In this document: positions 46,979 through 60,700 of the stretch, piece after piece | Position numbering within the stretch: the first letter of the stretch is position 1 | Layout: every line of letters begins with the position of its first letter | From: Branchiostoma floridae | Taxonomy: Eukaryota > Chordata > Leptocardii > Amphioxiformes > Branchiostomatidae | Assembly (NCBI RefSeq): GCF_000003815.2 | Contig: NC_049979.1 | Location: 32,967,140-33,031,139, forward strand | Direction of reading: 5' to 3' | DNA length: 64,000 bases | Translations under genes and position numbers: made by a program | The notes under the pieces: model-generated | Told to the model about the DNA's origin: nothing | Database searches by the model: none | Seen by the model: the letters and a program-made list of their open reading frames with translations, nothing else

Positions 46979-48712
46979 GTTGCTATGAAATACATACGAC
47001 GTACATCTTCATTTCGCAATATTTAAACGCATTACGATATATTTTTAATACGACATTATTGAAATTTCAAGTAAAATGTAAATGTATGAAAAATACTATG
47101 CAGACGCAGTTGCTTGAAGTTTAAATATTTTGTACATTTTTACTTGAAGATTTTCTCTCTGCAGCCCGACAAAATGAGTAAAAGTAATGCTCTACATACA
47201 GAATAAGAAGATGAAGATGAAAAAAAAACACATCTCGAAATTGCATTTTTTTAAACTGCAAAAAAATTGAATATGTCCATTCATAACTTGATTATAACAT
47301 ACTTTCAACAATGTCGATACAGAGTTGTCATAATGGTGGGGTTTGGTTTTCCCAGTATAAAAAGACGCAAGAGCAACAACATTTAAAATCAATATTCAAA
47401 TTAGACCAACGCCTGGGCTTACACCTTCCTAAACATTATACAAAATAAATCAAACATGCTGTGAAAAATAGCCTTTGATTCTCTTACAAAGAACGTGGCC
47501 GTCCATTGCTCATTTCAAGCAAGAAGAAAAACGAGATTTCCAAAATGGAATGGTCCAAAAAATTCAAATAAATGGCACGCAACAAAAACTTGCAATGAAA
47601 CACAAACGTTCCAGACAAAATTTAAAAAAATACCTACATACCTCATTTTTTTGCATAGTGTGTGGCGAGAGAGACGGATGTATTGTTCACAAAGGATTTA
47701 AATGCGTAAGAATGATTTAGATGCGCAGAGACAAGGTGGATCGTCGTAGTTGTCATTTACAAAATACTTCTGAACTATATAACTACTTTTACACGGTTAA
47801 GTTTAGAAGTAGCTCGCCTAGACGGCACAGTCCTTAAAATAAACAGATTGATGTCATACTTAGAATGAAATCACCATAGCCGAGAGCTCGTGACCAACCA
47901 GAAGGCCCCGTTTCATGTTGGTTATGACGCCGTAACACGTTGAAAATCATTAACAATCGGTTATTAAAAAGTTTCATTAGCAACGTTGTCTGTTTCTTAT
48001 CGTTTTTCTGCTATAGATTAAACTGGGGTTTAGGAATTTGCTTAACCGCCCGACAACGCAGGTAATTTTATTGGGAAGGCAGGGAGAGCATGATAATCTT
48101 GCCAGGCCAGCAAGCTGAAAGGGTTTTATACATTGCATCGTATTATGTCTTTCTCATGAGATCTTTTAAGTTTTGGTATATCTGGGGCCCTACGAGTCCC
48201 GTTGACTGCATTATTATCCATGGAAGCCGTAATAAATTCAGCATAACCTAGGGTAGACAGTAAAACGATACTTAAACGCCAAATATGTTTATCAACTGTT
48301 TCATTTTATTTTGTTTTGCAACCACGTTAAATATAGATTTATCTTATAAAATACCCCATCATATCTATTTCTTATTGAATAATACACTTTTTGAAAGGAA
48401 AGCAGCGAAGTACTTTGTTAAGTTTTGTTGTTATGCAATTAATATCTTAGAACACAAGATTTTCAGAGGAATAGAAATCATTTTCATTTATGTTATCATG
48501 AAATAGATTAAACGGGACCATGGTGGATGGTTTAGGTTCAATATCTCTTTAAATCATATTGAACTAGTGCGCCATATTTCGTCACGTTTAACACGGCAAA
48601 CATAAGTATGGATCAGAAATTCAATGATTATAGCATCAAAATCTCTCAAACACCAGTGCACTTTGTGACAATGGGAATTCTTTTCTTTTTCAGATACAAG
48701 TCCGTAATAGAT
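46979..48712. other. intergenic region between divergent Gal3ST-like and B4GALNT-like genes
   Basis: About 1.7 kb that must hold both upstream regions if exon 1 is correct in each gene. AT-rich; I see no clear TATA box, CpG-rich core or repeat end. Confidence 0.4.
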
Positions 48713-51700
48713 ATGAAATCTTTCAGAATAAGGAACCTCATTCTGCACCTACTATTTTTTGCTGCAGGCAGGTATGGTTCCAATCTTACAGTCTTACGTT
48801 CATTTATTCGGTAATCACAATTTTCAAAGAAAGAATTTATTTGCTTAAAAAAGAAAAAGAAAAACTTGCTTTAAAAATCTGTGCCTCTCTGTCTCTCCCT
48901 CTCTCTCTGTTAATGATTTTCTTAGTATTTTGTGTGTTTGTAGTTGACTTTCCGTGTTTCATATCTTCTATTTTTTATTAACCCTCTAGCACCAGACCAT
49001 TTTGTGCGACTAAAATGACCGAGTGGGTCCAAACGGACCCAAAAATGTTTTGTTCATAGAATCTTAATTTCAATTCTTATCGGTGATCATTGCTTCGTCC
49101 ATGTAAGAGGAATATTTTGAGATGTTAAGGTGTTGCTAATTCCAGCTTATCATCATAATTTATGCAAAAGATCAGAAGGACCACGTTTTGCACTACACCT
49201 ATTCTGACCAGAGAGGGGGATTTTGAGGCCCTCAGCAACTTTTATGGCGTATAACTCATGAACGGCTAGAGCTAAAGCTACGAAACTTAGTAATCTATCA
49301 CAAAATACTGTTAGCAAAATTTATAGTCAATAAAATAAGTTTATCATTTTTTTGGTTGCCATAACAACGGAATTATTACAGGCCAATTTTGCCAAAATGT
49401 GCAAATTTCCAACGAGGAACAATTGTAAACGAGGTTTACTTGGTAAACTACACTTGATTTGTTACAAGAATTAAATTCTATGAAATTCAATGTAATTTTC
49501 ATGACTTAAAATTTATAATTTTTGCTAATATCATCCCGTCATTGGTCAAAAACCACGATGGCCGCTCTTATAAGCTAAATGACCTCATAATGTCGTCATA
49601 TTATATGGTGATGACACAGAAGTTTTTGTGAGGATTTAGTTTTACATTTTTATCAATCTCTAAAAGTTTAGTGGTCATACAATAAGTAGTTCAGGAGTAA
49701 GTCTCAAAAGTTTGTTTTAAAAACTGCACATTTTTGCTGGGGTCCGTTTGGACCCCAGACAGACTAAACAAGGACTGTCTTTATAGTTTCTACAGTATTG
49801 TAACAATCTTCATCAAAACTTAGGAAAAAGGATAACAGATATTGACTGACAAAGTCACGTAAGAAATTTTTCTTCAGATCAAAAATGTTCAAATTGGCAC
49901 TTTAACCCTATTCAGACCGGGGGGGGGGGCTTTTGAGGCCCGCGCTAACTTCGATGTCCTATAACGCCAGAACGGCTTACGCTAGAGCAACCAAATTTAA
50001 TGAGTTTTCCTAAAATATTGTTGGCAACAATTTTACGAAGTTTGACAAATTTTCCATTNNNNNNNNNNNNNNNNNNNNNNNNNNNNNNNNNNNNNNNNNN
50101 NNNNNNNNNNNNNNNNNNNNNNNNNNNNNNNNNNNNNNNNNNNNNNNNNNNNNNNNNNNNNNNNNNNNNNNNNNNNNNNNNNNNNNNNNNNNNNNNNNNN
50201 NNNNNNNNNNNNNNNNNNNNNNNNNNNNNNNNNNNNNNNNNNNNNNNNNNNNNNNNNNNNNNNNNNNNNNNNNNNNNNNNNNNNNNNNNNNNNNNNNNNN
50301 NNNNNNNNNNNNNNNNNNNNNNNNNNNNNNNACGCCAATTTCTAGTCTTATAGGTGGATAATAGACCGTGGCAACCATCGTACTCGTAGTGGTAACGTCT
50401 GTTACCGAATTGTGCGACAGACCCAAACCGAATCACACTTCCGATATCAGTGATAGTAGCGATCTGACGTGGTCGGACAGAGTGCCTGAGTAGTTGGTTT
50501 TATCTGCCGAAAAATAATTTTGGAAACTTAATTGTTCCATTTTTGGCTACTATTATAATTCTTCGTATCTTCTCAGGAGACAGCTATCTTTAGTGGTTGA
50601 TCTCCCACCAAAGGCTATAATAACATTTAAAGCCATGAACCAATATGAATGTTGTGGTGCATGGTAAAGCATTACAGGGGTTGTGGAAAAACAGAGGGAC
50701 CAGTCATGCTGTATATAATTTGTTCAATATCAAGTCGTTAAGTCAGGCGACATTCAGACCTTGCTTTTTTGGTCATCCCTGGACGGGGGGGTCCACTTCT
50801 AAGTCCTATAACACTAACACGACGTGCCGTAGGGCCACCAAATTTTCAGGACATGATGTCGACATATTATCTGACAAGTATGTGACGTTTGACGTTACGT
50901 TGACGTAATTATGACGTCATCAATTTGATTATATTGGCCGGACCAATGACAAAAGGGTATTCTCAGAAAACTTCAAGTTCTGCTACAAAAACGTACCACA
51001 AGTGCATATAACAGAATAATAATGTTTATTACGACTTGCGTTGCAAATAGCAACATCAATGACGTCAAAATGACGTCATCAAATGACGTCATACACATCT
51101 TAGATACGAGTTGGGCTCCGCCATATTATATCCACCACCTTGAATTTTTAAAAATCCTTTTTTTGGAACAAATAATCACAAAGGGCAATGAAAATAGACT
51201 AAATTCATTCATTTGGATGTTTTTTGATGAAAAATACTAGGTAGTTACAAATTTTAAGGGATAATTAGCTAGTTATTCTTGATATGGCCATACGGTCCGT
51301 CATCTTAAATTTTGGTATGATAACGTCATCCTATTAGATGTTTTATGCATATATGATTCTAAAACATATGTTACATAATATAAGATTTTCTTTATGTAAC
51401 AAAATAGCAGTAATATAGCAAATAAATGTGAAAAACACATTGTTAGAACCAAAAATAGTGATTGCCATGTCAACACGAAACGATGGAAAATGTGTCAAAC
51501 TTCGTAAAATTGTTGAAAACAATATTTTAGGAAACTCACCAAATTTGGCGGCTCTAGCGTAAGCCGTTCTGGCGTTATAGGACATCAAAGTTAGCGCGGC
51601 CCTCAAAAGCCCCCCCCCCACGTCTGAATAGGGTTAAAATGAGAATGAGCTATAAGACATAGAAAATAACATGGAGAATAGACTGAATCGTTTATTGAAA

Positions 51701-54700
51701 CGTCTTTAGACAACCGGTAGTTACTAATTTTATGAATCGTGTGATATATTTTACAATCTCATAATTTGAGATATGTCAAAATGTGAGAAATCCAAATTGA
51801 AGATATCAAAATTTTATTATCCTTACTATCATATTCCGTTATTTTAATGAAATAGAGGGATAGTGTAGCAAAAACAACCTGGATATATTTTTAGAATACA
51901 TTTCTAAAATTGGCGATTTTCGTCAAAAATTACTAAAAACAACAGGTTGCCATGGCAACAGAAAATTTTTAAATTTTTAAAACTCATTTAAAAAAAACCG
52001 TCTACATTAGGCGGTGGCGTGAGATATGCGTTGCAGTAAGGTTTACACACAAAAAGCCCTAGTGACAAAAAGTACATGCCTATTTACTACGCTGAAGGTT
52101 TGCAATAACCAATTTGTTGTTAACTTTTGTATGTTACCTGTATCTAAGGAGATGAATGTAAAGTTTAATTCAGCAAATTTGTCTTTCCTTCTCTACAGTT
52201 GCATTACCACCATTTTTTTCATATGTAATGGGCCACTTACCATTGCGCATTCGGGACTTGTAACGAGAAATGTTGTGACAATTGTACGAGCCAAAAAAAC
52301 ACAGAGTATCCTTCCTTCCAATAACATCGGGGTGCTGAAGTAAGTTTGTTTACTTTCTTTCTTTCTTTTGAACACTATCTTTATTTTATAACAGTGATAT
52401 ATAAGGTGATAAGACGCTAAGATGATCCGAAAATTAAAAAAAAATGGCTTGTTAGTGAAATGAATCTTCTTTTGAATCAGAAATCTGGTTTACAGAAATA
52501 TTCTTTATAAGATTAATATGAGAAAACAAAATACCAGGATATAATTTCGATAAGGCCATGCTGACTTAGTTAAATGGTTGACATCCACTCGCGCATGTCG
52601 CCTATTATTACAATCAGTAACGCCTCAGTCATGCTTTCACATTGTTGGTTTTGGGCTGATAGCAATATTTATTCAGACCTTATGCTGCCATAGGATAGTA
52701 TCAAAGCTGGCCAGGGATTATAGCATTCAGCATGGAGTCAAACGGGCACGGGCCCATTGGACGAAATGGATTCAAATGCAGTCAAATCCGGGCCGCTATC
52801 TTTCCGTATCCTTAAGGGATACGATCGCATACGGGCAAATGCAAGAGAAATCTGTTACGGATCCGAAATTTCGTGTAAGCTCGAATCCGGACTAATCAAA
52901 CACGAAAAAATACGAAATCCGTATTTTTGTCAGATACGGTATTGGATCCCGTTGGTATTTTTTCGTATCCCTACCGCGGAGATATTTGATCTGAAGAAAA
53001 ATTCCTTCCGTGACTTTGTCAGTCAATAGTCCGTCTGGGGTCCAAACGTACACCTTTAACTCTATTCCGACCGGGCGTTTTTGTCATCCCTGGACGGGGG
53101 GGGGAGCTTTTGAGGCCCTCCATTTCTTAGTCCTATAACTCTTACACGACGTACCGTAGGGTCACCAAATTTTTAGGACACGATGTCGACATAATTTCTA
53201 ATAAGTAACTAACGTTTGACGTTACGTTGGCGTAAGATGACGTAATTATGACGTCATCAATTGGATTATATTGGCCGGACCCATGAAAAAAGGGTATTCT
53301 CAGAAAAATTCAAGTTATGCTACAAAAATGTAACAACAAGTGCAGATAACAGAATAATAATGTTTATGACGACTTTTGTTGCCAATAGCAACATCAATGA
53401 CGTCAAAATAACGTCATAAAATGACGTCATGCACAGTAAAAGCGCAGCACGATCGCCGTCCAGTGGTAAGGGGGCCTTTAATACCAACTACTGTAAATCG
53501 CACAATTTCACATAAACAGTTGGTTAGCGTAATCGCTGAAATTACCTCAAATCTATTGTATTCGTTCACGTCCCGCAGTTGCGGAGCACTTCTCAGACCA
53601 GAAATTGATACGGCTACCCCTGCACACTGCTGTGCTTCCTATCATAGTCAATCCGTGTAAATTCATTCATATTTTGAACAGCTCAATCATTTCTTTCAGN
53701 NNNNNNNNNNNNNNNNNNNNNNNNNNNNNNNNNNNNNNNNNNNNNNNNNNNNNNNNNNNNNNNNNNNNNNNNNNNNNNNNNNNNNNNNNNNNNNNNNNNC
53801 ATCATGAAAACTTTAAGGGGTTAGGTTTCTGATACACTAAAGTTTCGCGTTGACTTATGCTGATTTGTGCCTGTGGATTTGTCCTGTGCCGGCCACTCCC
53901 ACCGTGTATAAAGTTGTACGTCTACTAGATTAATTGTAATTTACCCAGACGTCGTTTAAATTTCCGTGCTACATTTGCTTGCTGGGGACCAACGCAGCGC
54001 TATGGTAAATTACATGACGAACAACAAGGTGAACGGAATAACCGTGACCTAAGATGGGGAGGGCGTTCCACGCTGCAGTTAATCATGTTTGTTCAGGTCA
54101 GTTTGATAGCGAAATAAACTCATCAAGTCCATCGGTTGTGTTTAACAGAACATAGGACTAAACACACATAGTACGGTATACCAACAGTTAGATGTAGGGA
54201 CCAGTACATTATACGGGTGCAAGGCATTTTTTTCTTCTTGGACCAATCCGAAAAAAAACAGACCTGGAAAAAAATCAGAGGAACAGGTTTCGCCAATTAC
54301 AAAATGGACACACATTTTGGGTCTTACCGGGGGCCAAGAAGACAACAGGAGGAATTCAAGTAGAGTTTATTGTCAATTGTACCAAGTTTCTACAGTCAAA
54401 AGGTACAGAGACAGTTAGCCTTTATTACTTGGAAATGGGATTTTTAAATGCCAGTGGGAGTCCAATAATCCACCAAACAGATTCCTTTGTAGCAAAACTG
54501 ACCAATTACCATTGTTTTGAGTATTGCCAGTTCTCAAGTTTCCACATACAATCAGGTTCGGATCCGGACCTGAAAATGATCCTCTGGACCTGAACGGGAC
54601 CGGTACCTCCCCCTACCAACAGTAGATTTTTTTCTGTCCTTTCACGTCTTATTCTTTGACTTTAGATTTATTTTGTCATTCTATGGCATTAGACTATGAT

Positions 54701-57700
54701 TAGTTATCTGTTTTCTGATACTTTTTCTCAATCTACAGTACAGAATATTTGTGCTCATATTACAGCTGCTTAACACAATTTATTGTGTGGTCGAAAACTT
54801 TTTTTTGTGGAAACGGCCGAAAATTGGTGCGAGCGCGGATGTCATCCATATAATCAAATCAACATGGCCTTATTAAAGAAAACAGCCAGTGCGCATGTCT
54901 AAAGCCCGCTCTCTTTCCCAGATCAGTCTGCAAGCTAGGCAAGGCATTAGTTCTACCCACCCTGGGGTCGAGATTTTCCCGGGTAACGTGGTCCACTAAT
55001 GAGCCAAGATGGCGTCACCGGTTGTTCTATAACAAGTTTCTATATGCCTTGGCTACACGAACACGAAGTTTGGTTATCCTAGCACAAGCCGCTTGGGAGT
55101 TACACGACTTAAATTGGCGCGGGCACTTTTAGCCCCCCCCCCCCCAACACACACACAATCTGGATAGAAAATCAGCCCACAAATATCTTTGATGTAACCA
55201 AAAGTTTGCGTATAATTGATACCACACACGATGGCCCCAGAATTTCCAGACTTCTATTTAAGGTCAACAGCGGTCACCCGTAGGCTGTTACAGTAAACAC
55301 GCAAAAAAAAAACGCCCCCTGTTTCCCCGGTACCGTGCGTTAGTAGAAAAAAACATTTCTACAAATATAAATCTTTATCTGGCCAGCATTGTTTTGCTGC
55401 CGTTAAGTTCGGAACATGTGACATGTAACAAAGCTGATGGCGTCATTATTGGTGACCTTGTTTACGACGGCATGGATTACCCCATGTCCCTATCAGTGCG
55501 ACACGACATATGACCAAACATTATATTTAAATCGCTTACAAAACGCGCGCAAATCAACTCTTTCAGGACTTATATTGTCGACAATTATTATCTCCATATT
55601 TGTGTCTTATGGATTTTCAAAATATGGAGGCAATTTTGAATTACGAGCTTTTGAGTGTGAAAAAAAAACGATGTTCGACCTTACTTTTGCTGTAAAATAT
55701 TTTTAAGTAGAAGTTGAAAAATCCCTAAGACTAAAAGTTTGATCTTACAATCATTACGTATATGATATTTTAAAAGATTTGGATTTTCAGTCAATTTTAG
55801 GACCAATCTAAATATGGTATTTGTCTTTTGTCCACCAAACACCCTTTCTAAATCAGCCAACTAGGCAGATTTCAGAAAACATTTAGAAAAAACTGTGCAG
55901 CACACCTTCACGGTAAGATTTGACGTGTACACGCTGCATGTTTTCATTTAATCTCGACGAAACACGTGCGAGGGTTGCTTTTCTAAATGTTATGATCTGT
56001 TGGAAGATTTTCCAGTTACTGTCACCCGATACTAAACGTTCGAATGGAACCTCTGGGGACCATTGTAACAAAATAGCGACCGAATTCCAGTCTTTAAACA
56101 CCATAAGTTACCTTTTCAAAGATATTAACAATATTTCAGACATACAGAAACAGGTTTAAGCAGGGAAATGGTTACGAAGGTGTTGTGAAATTGATTTAGG
56201 TAAATAAATTTTGGTCCATTTCATTTAAAAGTCTTTTAATAAAAACTCTAACCTGTTAAGCCTTTTTTACAGAAATATTGGCGAGCAAACATGTGTGTGC
56301 AATAGAAGAATACGCGAGACTTTACATAACTCTCCGGGCTGGATCATGGACCAAGCACAGAGAGAGGATAGTTTAAAACGATTTAAGAGACGGTGAGGTT
56401 CTTTTTTGTGATCAAATCTAATGTGTATATTAATTACAATTTATTATAAATTCCATCATTCACCGGGATACTACTGCAAGCTGTAAGTGTATGTTTTGAT
56501 AAGGTTATGGCGATGGCCACTAGTAATCCTTACTGATTATATCGCTGCAAAGAGCTTTGTTTTGCCTATCATTCGTTGTACAAAACATGAGGATGGTGAT
56601 GGCTGTACAAATTTAACCAAAACTATTTAGTATCAAAAATTATTCTATTATATTAAGATGCTTTTTTGTTAAACTCATAACATGTTACACGTCTTAACGT
56701 ATGTAATTCGCTAAATCTATCATATTGATATTACACCACAAAGGAGATTATGTATGGACGATGTTTACAATTTTGTTGACGGCAACTCACCGATAAGCTA
56801 CCCGGCGCATGGTCTCTACGTAAGGCCCCTACGAGCAGTTTTGATTAAAGGTAATACCTTTATCCATATAGAGCAATATTTGCTTTTTTTTTAGCAATTT
56901 CTTCTAAGTTTGACATGACTTTTTCTTTCATCACTAACACTCCAACAAACGTATTGGTCCCAATGCTTGAGGTATACATTTCGTACTAGCCAATGATGAT
57001 AGCACTATAGAAAAAAAAACCTTTACTCTTGTCATCTAGAGTTTTAGATAAGCTATATAAACAATCCATTGGTTTTTTTTTGGTGATGTGAATAAATAAT
57101 TATAAATATCAATTATTATATATGCAAAAATTATGCTAATTTGATGACGTCATCAGCCCAAAATCCAAGATGGCGGACCGTATGGCCAGATCAAGAATAA
57201 CAAGCTAATTATCCCTCAAAATTTGTAACTCCCTGGTATTTTTTCATCAAAAAACATCTAAATGAATGAATTTAGTCTATTTCCATTGCCCTTTGTGATA
57301 ATTTGTTGCAAAAAAAATAGTTTTAAAAATTCAAGGTGGTGGATACAATATGGCGGAGCCTAACTCGTATCATAGATGTGCATGACGTCATTTTATGACG
57401 ACATTATGACGTTATCGATGTTGCTATTGGCAATACAAGTCGTAATAAACATAATTATTCTGTTAGCTGCACTTGTTGTTACATTTCTGTAGAATAACTT
57501 GAAGTTTTCTGAGAATACCCTTTTTCCATGGGTCCGGCAAATATAATCAAATTGATGACGTCATTATTACGTCATCTTAAGTTAACATACCATCAAACGT
57601 CACATACTTGTCAGATATAATGTCGATATCATGTCCTAAAAATTTGGTGGCCCTACGGCACGTCTTTCAAGGGTTAGAGGACTTAGAAGTGGAGGGCTTC

Positions 57701-60700
57701 AAAAGCCCCGTCCAGGCATGACCAAAAAAGCCCGGTCTGAATAGGGTTAAAGGGATGCAAACCGTAAGCTAATATGCATACGGACTACTAACGTAGGCAC
57801 CTAAGTAAGAACATTACCATCTATTGAATTTTAAAGCTAAATAAACAGTTAAAGAAAAGAAAAGTATGTGTGTTACAGACTGTGGATAAGGTCAATATCT
57901 TACTATGTACGCCAAAGTGTTACCAGGAAAATGTCAGAAATATATAGCATTAAAGAAATGTGCCTATTGCTCTCCAATAATGACGATGTGTTGCTGAATA
58001 TCTTTAAAGGCTTGCGAATAGAATGGTTCTTTCATCGATCGGACAAGGAAGAGATTGAGGAAAAGGTAAATAAAAAAAGAGTTTATCCCTCAAACCACAA
58101 TAGCTTTTTAACAACTAATCGTACCACGTGGGGTCAAAACTGACCCTATAACGTTTTGTTAAATACATATTCTTGTGACGTTTTTTGTTCCTTGTACATA
58201 TGTATAGTTTTCTAAATCTATATGGAATATGTTCACATGATTAGGTTTGAATGATTTCAAATCATTATCATAATTTATGCAAAAGACCATAAGGAACATA
58301 TTTTACACTAACCGCATTCAGACCGGGCAGGAGGTTTTGATGCCCGTACTATCTTAAATGTCGCATATCTCCTAAACGGCTTACGCTAGTACCACCACAC
58401 TTGGTATCTTTTCAGAAAATGTAAATAGCAAACATATTGAGTGAATAAATAAAGACTTAGTAAAGATTTTGATGACATTTAATCACTGATCGGTAGTTGT
58501 TTTCGATATTTGGCGTTATCTTTGAAATGCATAATCTCATTATGCAGCCGCTTTGTCGATATGGTAGAAAAACCTTTAGGGTAAAAAGAAATTTTGTAAA
58601 AGTGAGCCATATGTCAATTTAACAAGGTCGTATTTTCAGTGTGCATTGCTGAAAATAATACTATGACAGGTAGACCTGAGAAGTTCTAAACATATATTTA
58701 TGTCTTATATGCCCTAGCATTAAAAACAACCAAAGCAAATGAAAACAAACAAAAAAACAATTGCCATGTATGCTTTAAGCGTATCCATTTTAATTGTTGT
58801 CACATGTTTGTGATTCTGTTTTACATCTACGTTATTTACCGCTTTACAGGTGCAGTTCTCTGCCGAAAGGGGAGTTATAAAGACATTATCAAATTACAAG
58901 AAGGTCCGTGTTGAAGGAAATGGGACTAAAAATATGACAATAAAAACGAGGAGCAAATCACATTTGAATCTTCAGCTACAGGGAATAGTGTACGAGAATA
59001 CGGACTTCGACACCAACATATTTGACAAAGGTTTTCTTTTTTACATATATTTATTATTATTACTCAGTCAACATACGTAAGTAGAAGCAAATACGACGAG
59101 AAGTTTCTAACACGATGTTAGTCGTAGTTATTGGGTATGGCCTGTCAAAAGGCCACGATGTACATGAAACGCCCCATAGCGACGGCTAACAGGGACACAA
59201 ACCAGCGCGAGTACGTGTGCTGGGGAGGGAAGCCTGTCTGGACAAGCACACGGACATGTATCGGACCATAAAGCCGCGTTGTACGAAAATATCCAATAAG
59301 TACTACTAACGCTATTGTGTTAGAAATTTCTCTCATTTACGTGTGTTAGGGAGGGAGGCCTTAGAACTCCGCAAGCACGCAGATATTTAGGCTAAAACTC
59401 GACGTTGTGCTTGCAGGGCTTGCAATACGCCGCCTTTAAAACACTGAACAGAAGTGATGGTCTGCCGCGCGGGCGGCTTTATTTTCCACATGCTCTAATT
59501 TTCATTAAAAAGATATCCTTACCTTGTGAGCTGTGAGGTTTGTCTAGAGCACTGGCGGGTTGAAAATTGCGGATGTTGTGGTTTAGGTGAACTAGAAAGC
59601 GATTTTTCGGGTTAGTGGCAGATTCCAAGGGCCGGCAGGGGTGTTGGAGGAACATCCCCTATGCCCGGTAAACATACCATTTTCGGAGGAGCATCCCCTT
59701 ATAAGGGGAGGCCATCCCCTTTTCAAGAGGAGCGTCCACTTGAAAGTCGAGGTGTGTCCCATTTTCTAGAGGAGTGTGCACATTCGCGAGGGATGTCCCC
59801 ATTCGATTGGTCGGGGTGACAATAGCACAATTTTGATATACGCCTGGGTCAGTTTTGACCCCATATGGTGGTTTAACCCTATTCAGACCGGGGGAGGGGG
59901 GCTTTTGAGGTTTAGACTTTGATGTCCTATTACACCAGAACGGCTATTGATAGAGCCACCAAATCTAGTAAGTTTACCTAAAAAAATTGTTTGCAACAGT
60001 TTCACAAAGTTTAACAAATTTTCCATCGTTTCGTGTTGCCATGGCAACCGTTTGTTGACAGGCAGTTTTGCCATAAATCGCTAATTTCGGTTCTAACAAT
60101 GTATTTTTCGCGTTTATTTGATATATTACTGCTATTTTGTTACATGAATAAAATCTAACGTTAATTAGAATATCTTTCATAATCACATATGCATAAATTA
60201 TGCTACTTTTATGACGTCATCAGCCCCAAATCCAAGATGGCGGACCGTTTGGCCAGATCAAGAAACACTAGCTTATTTCCCCTTAGAATTTGTAAATACC
60301 TGGTATTTTTTAATCAAAAAAACATCTAAATGAATGTATGTATTAAGTCTATTTTCATTGTCTTTTGTGAATATTTGTTGCAAAAAAGGTAAAGTTAAAA
60401 TTCAACGTGGTGGATATAATATGGCGGAGCCTTACTGGTATCTTAGATGTGCATGACGTCATTGTATGACGTCATTTTGACGACATTAATGTTGCTCCAG
60501 GTAACAAAAGTCGTAACAAACATTAGTATTCTGTTATCTGCACTAGCTGTAACATTTTTGGAGCAAAACGTGAAGTTTTCTGAGAATACCCTTTCTTCAT
60601 GGGTCCGACCAATGCAATCAAATTGATGACGTCATGATTACGTCATGTTACGTCAAAGTAACGTCAAACATTCTTTACTTGTCAGATATTATGTCTATAT

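Noticed and set aside
48554-48748. Minus-strand frame opposite the first exon of the second B4GALNT-like gene
   Set aside because: No motif; the plus strand has the anchor and donor matching the paralogue.
55883-56159. Overlapping open frames on both strands before a B4GALNT exon
   Set aside because: No family motif on either strand and no supporting splice structure.
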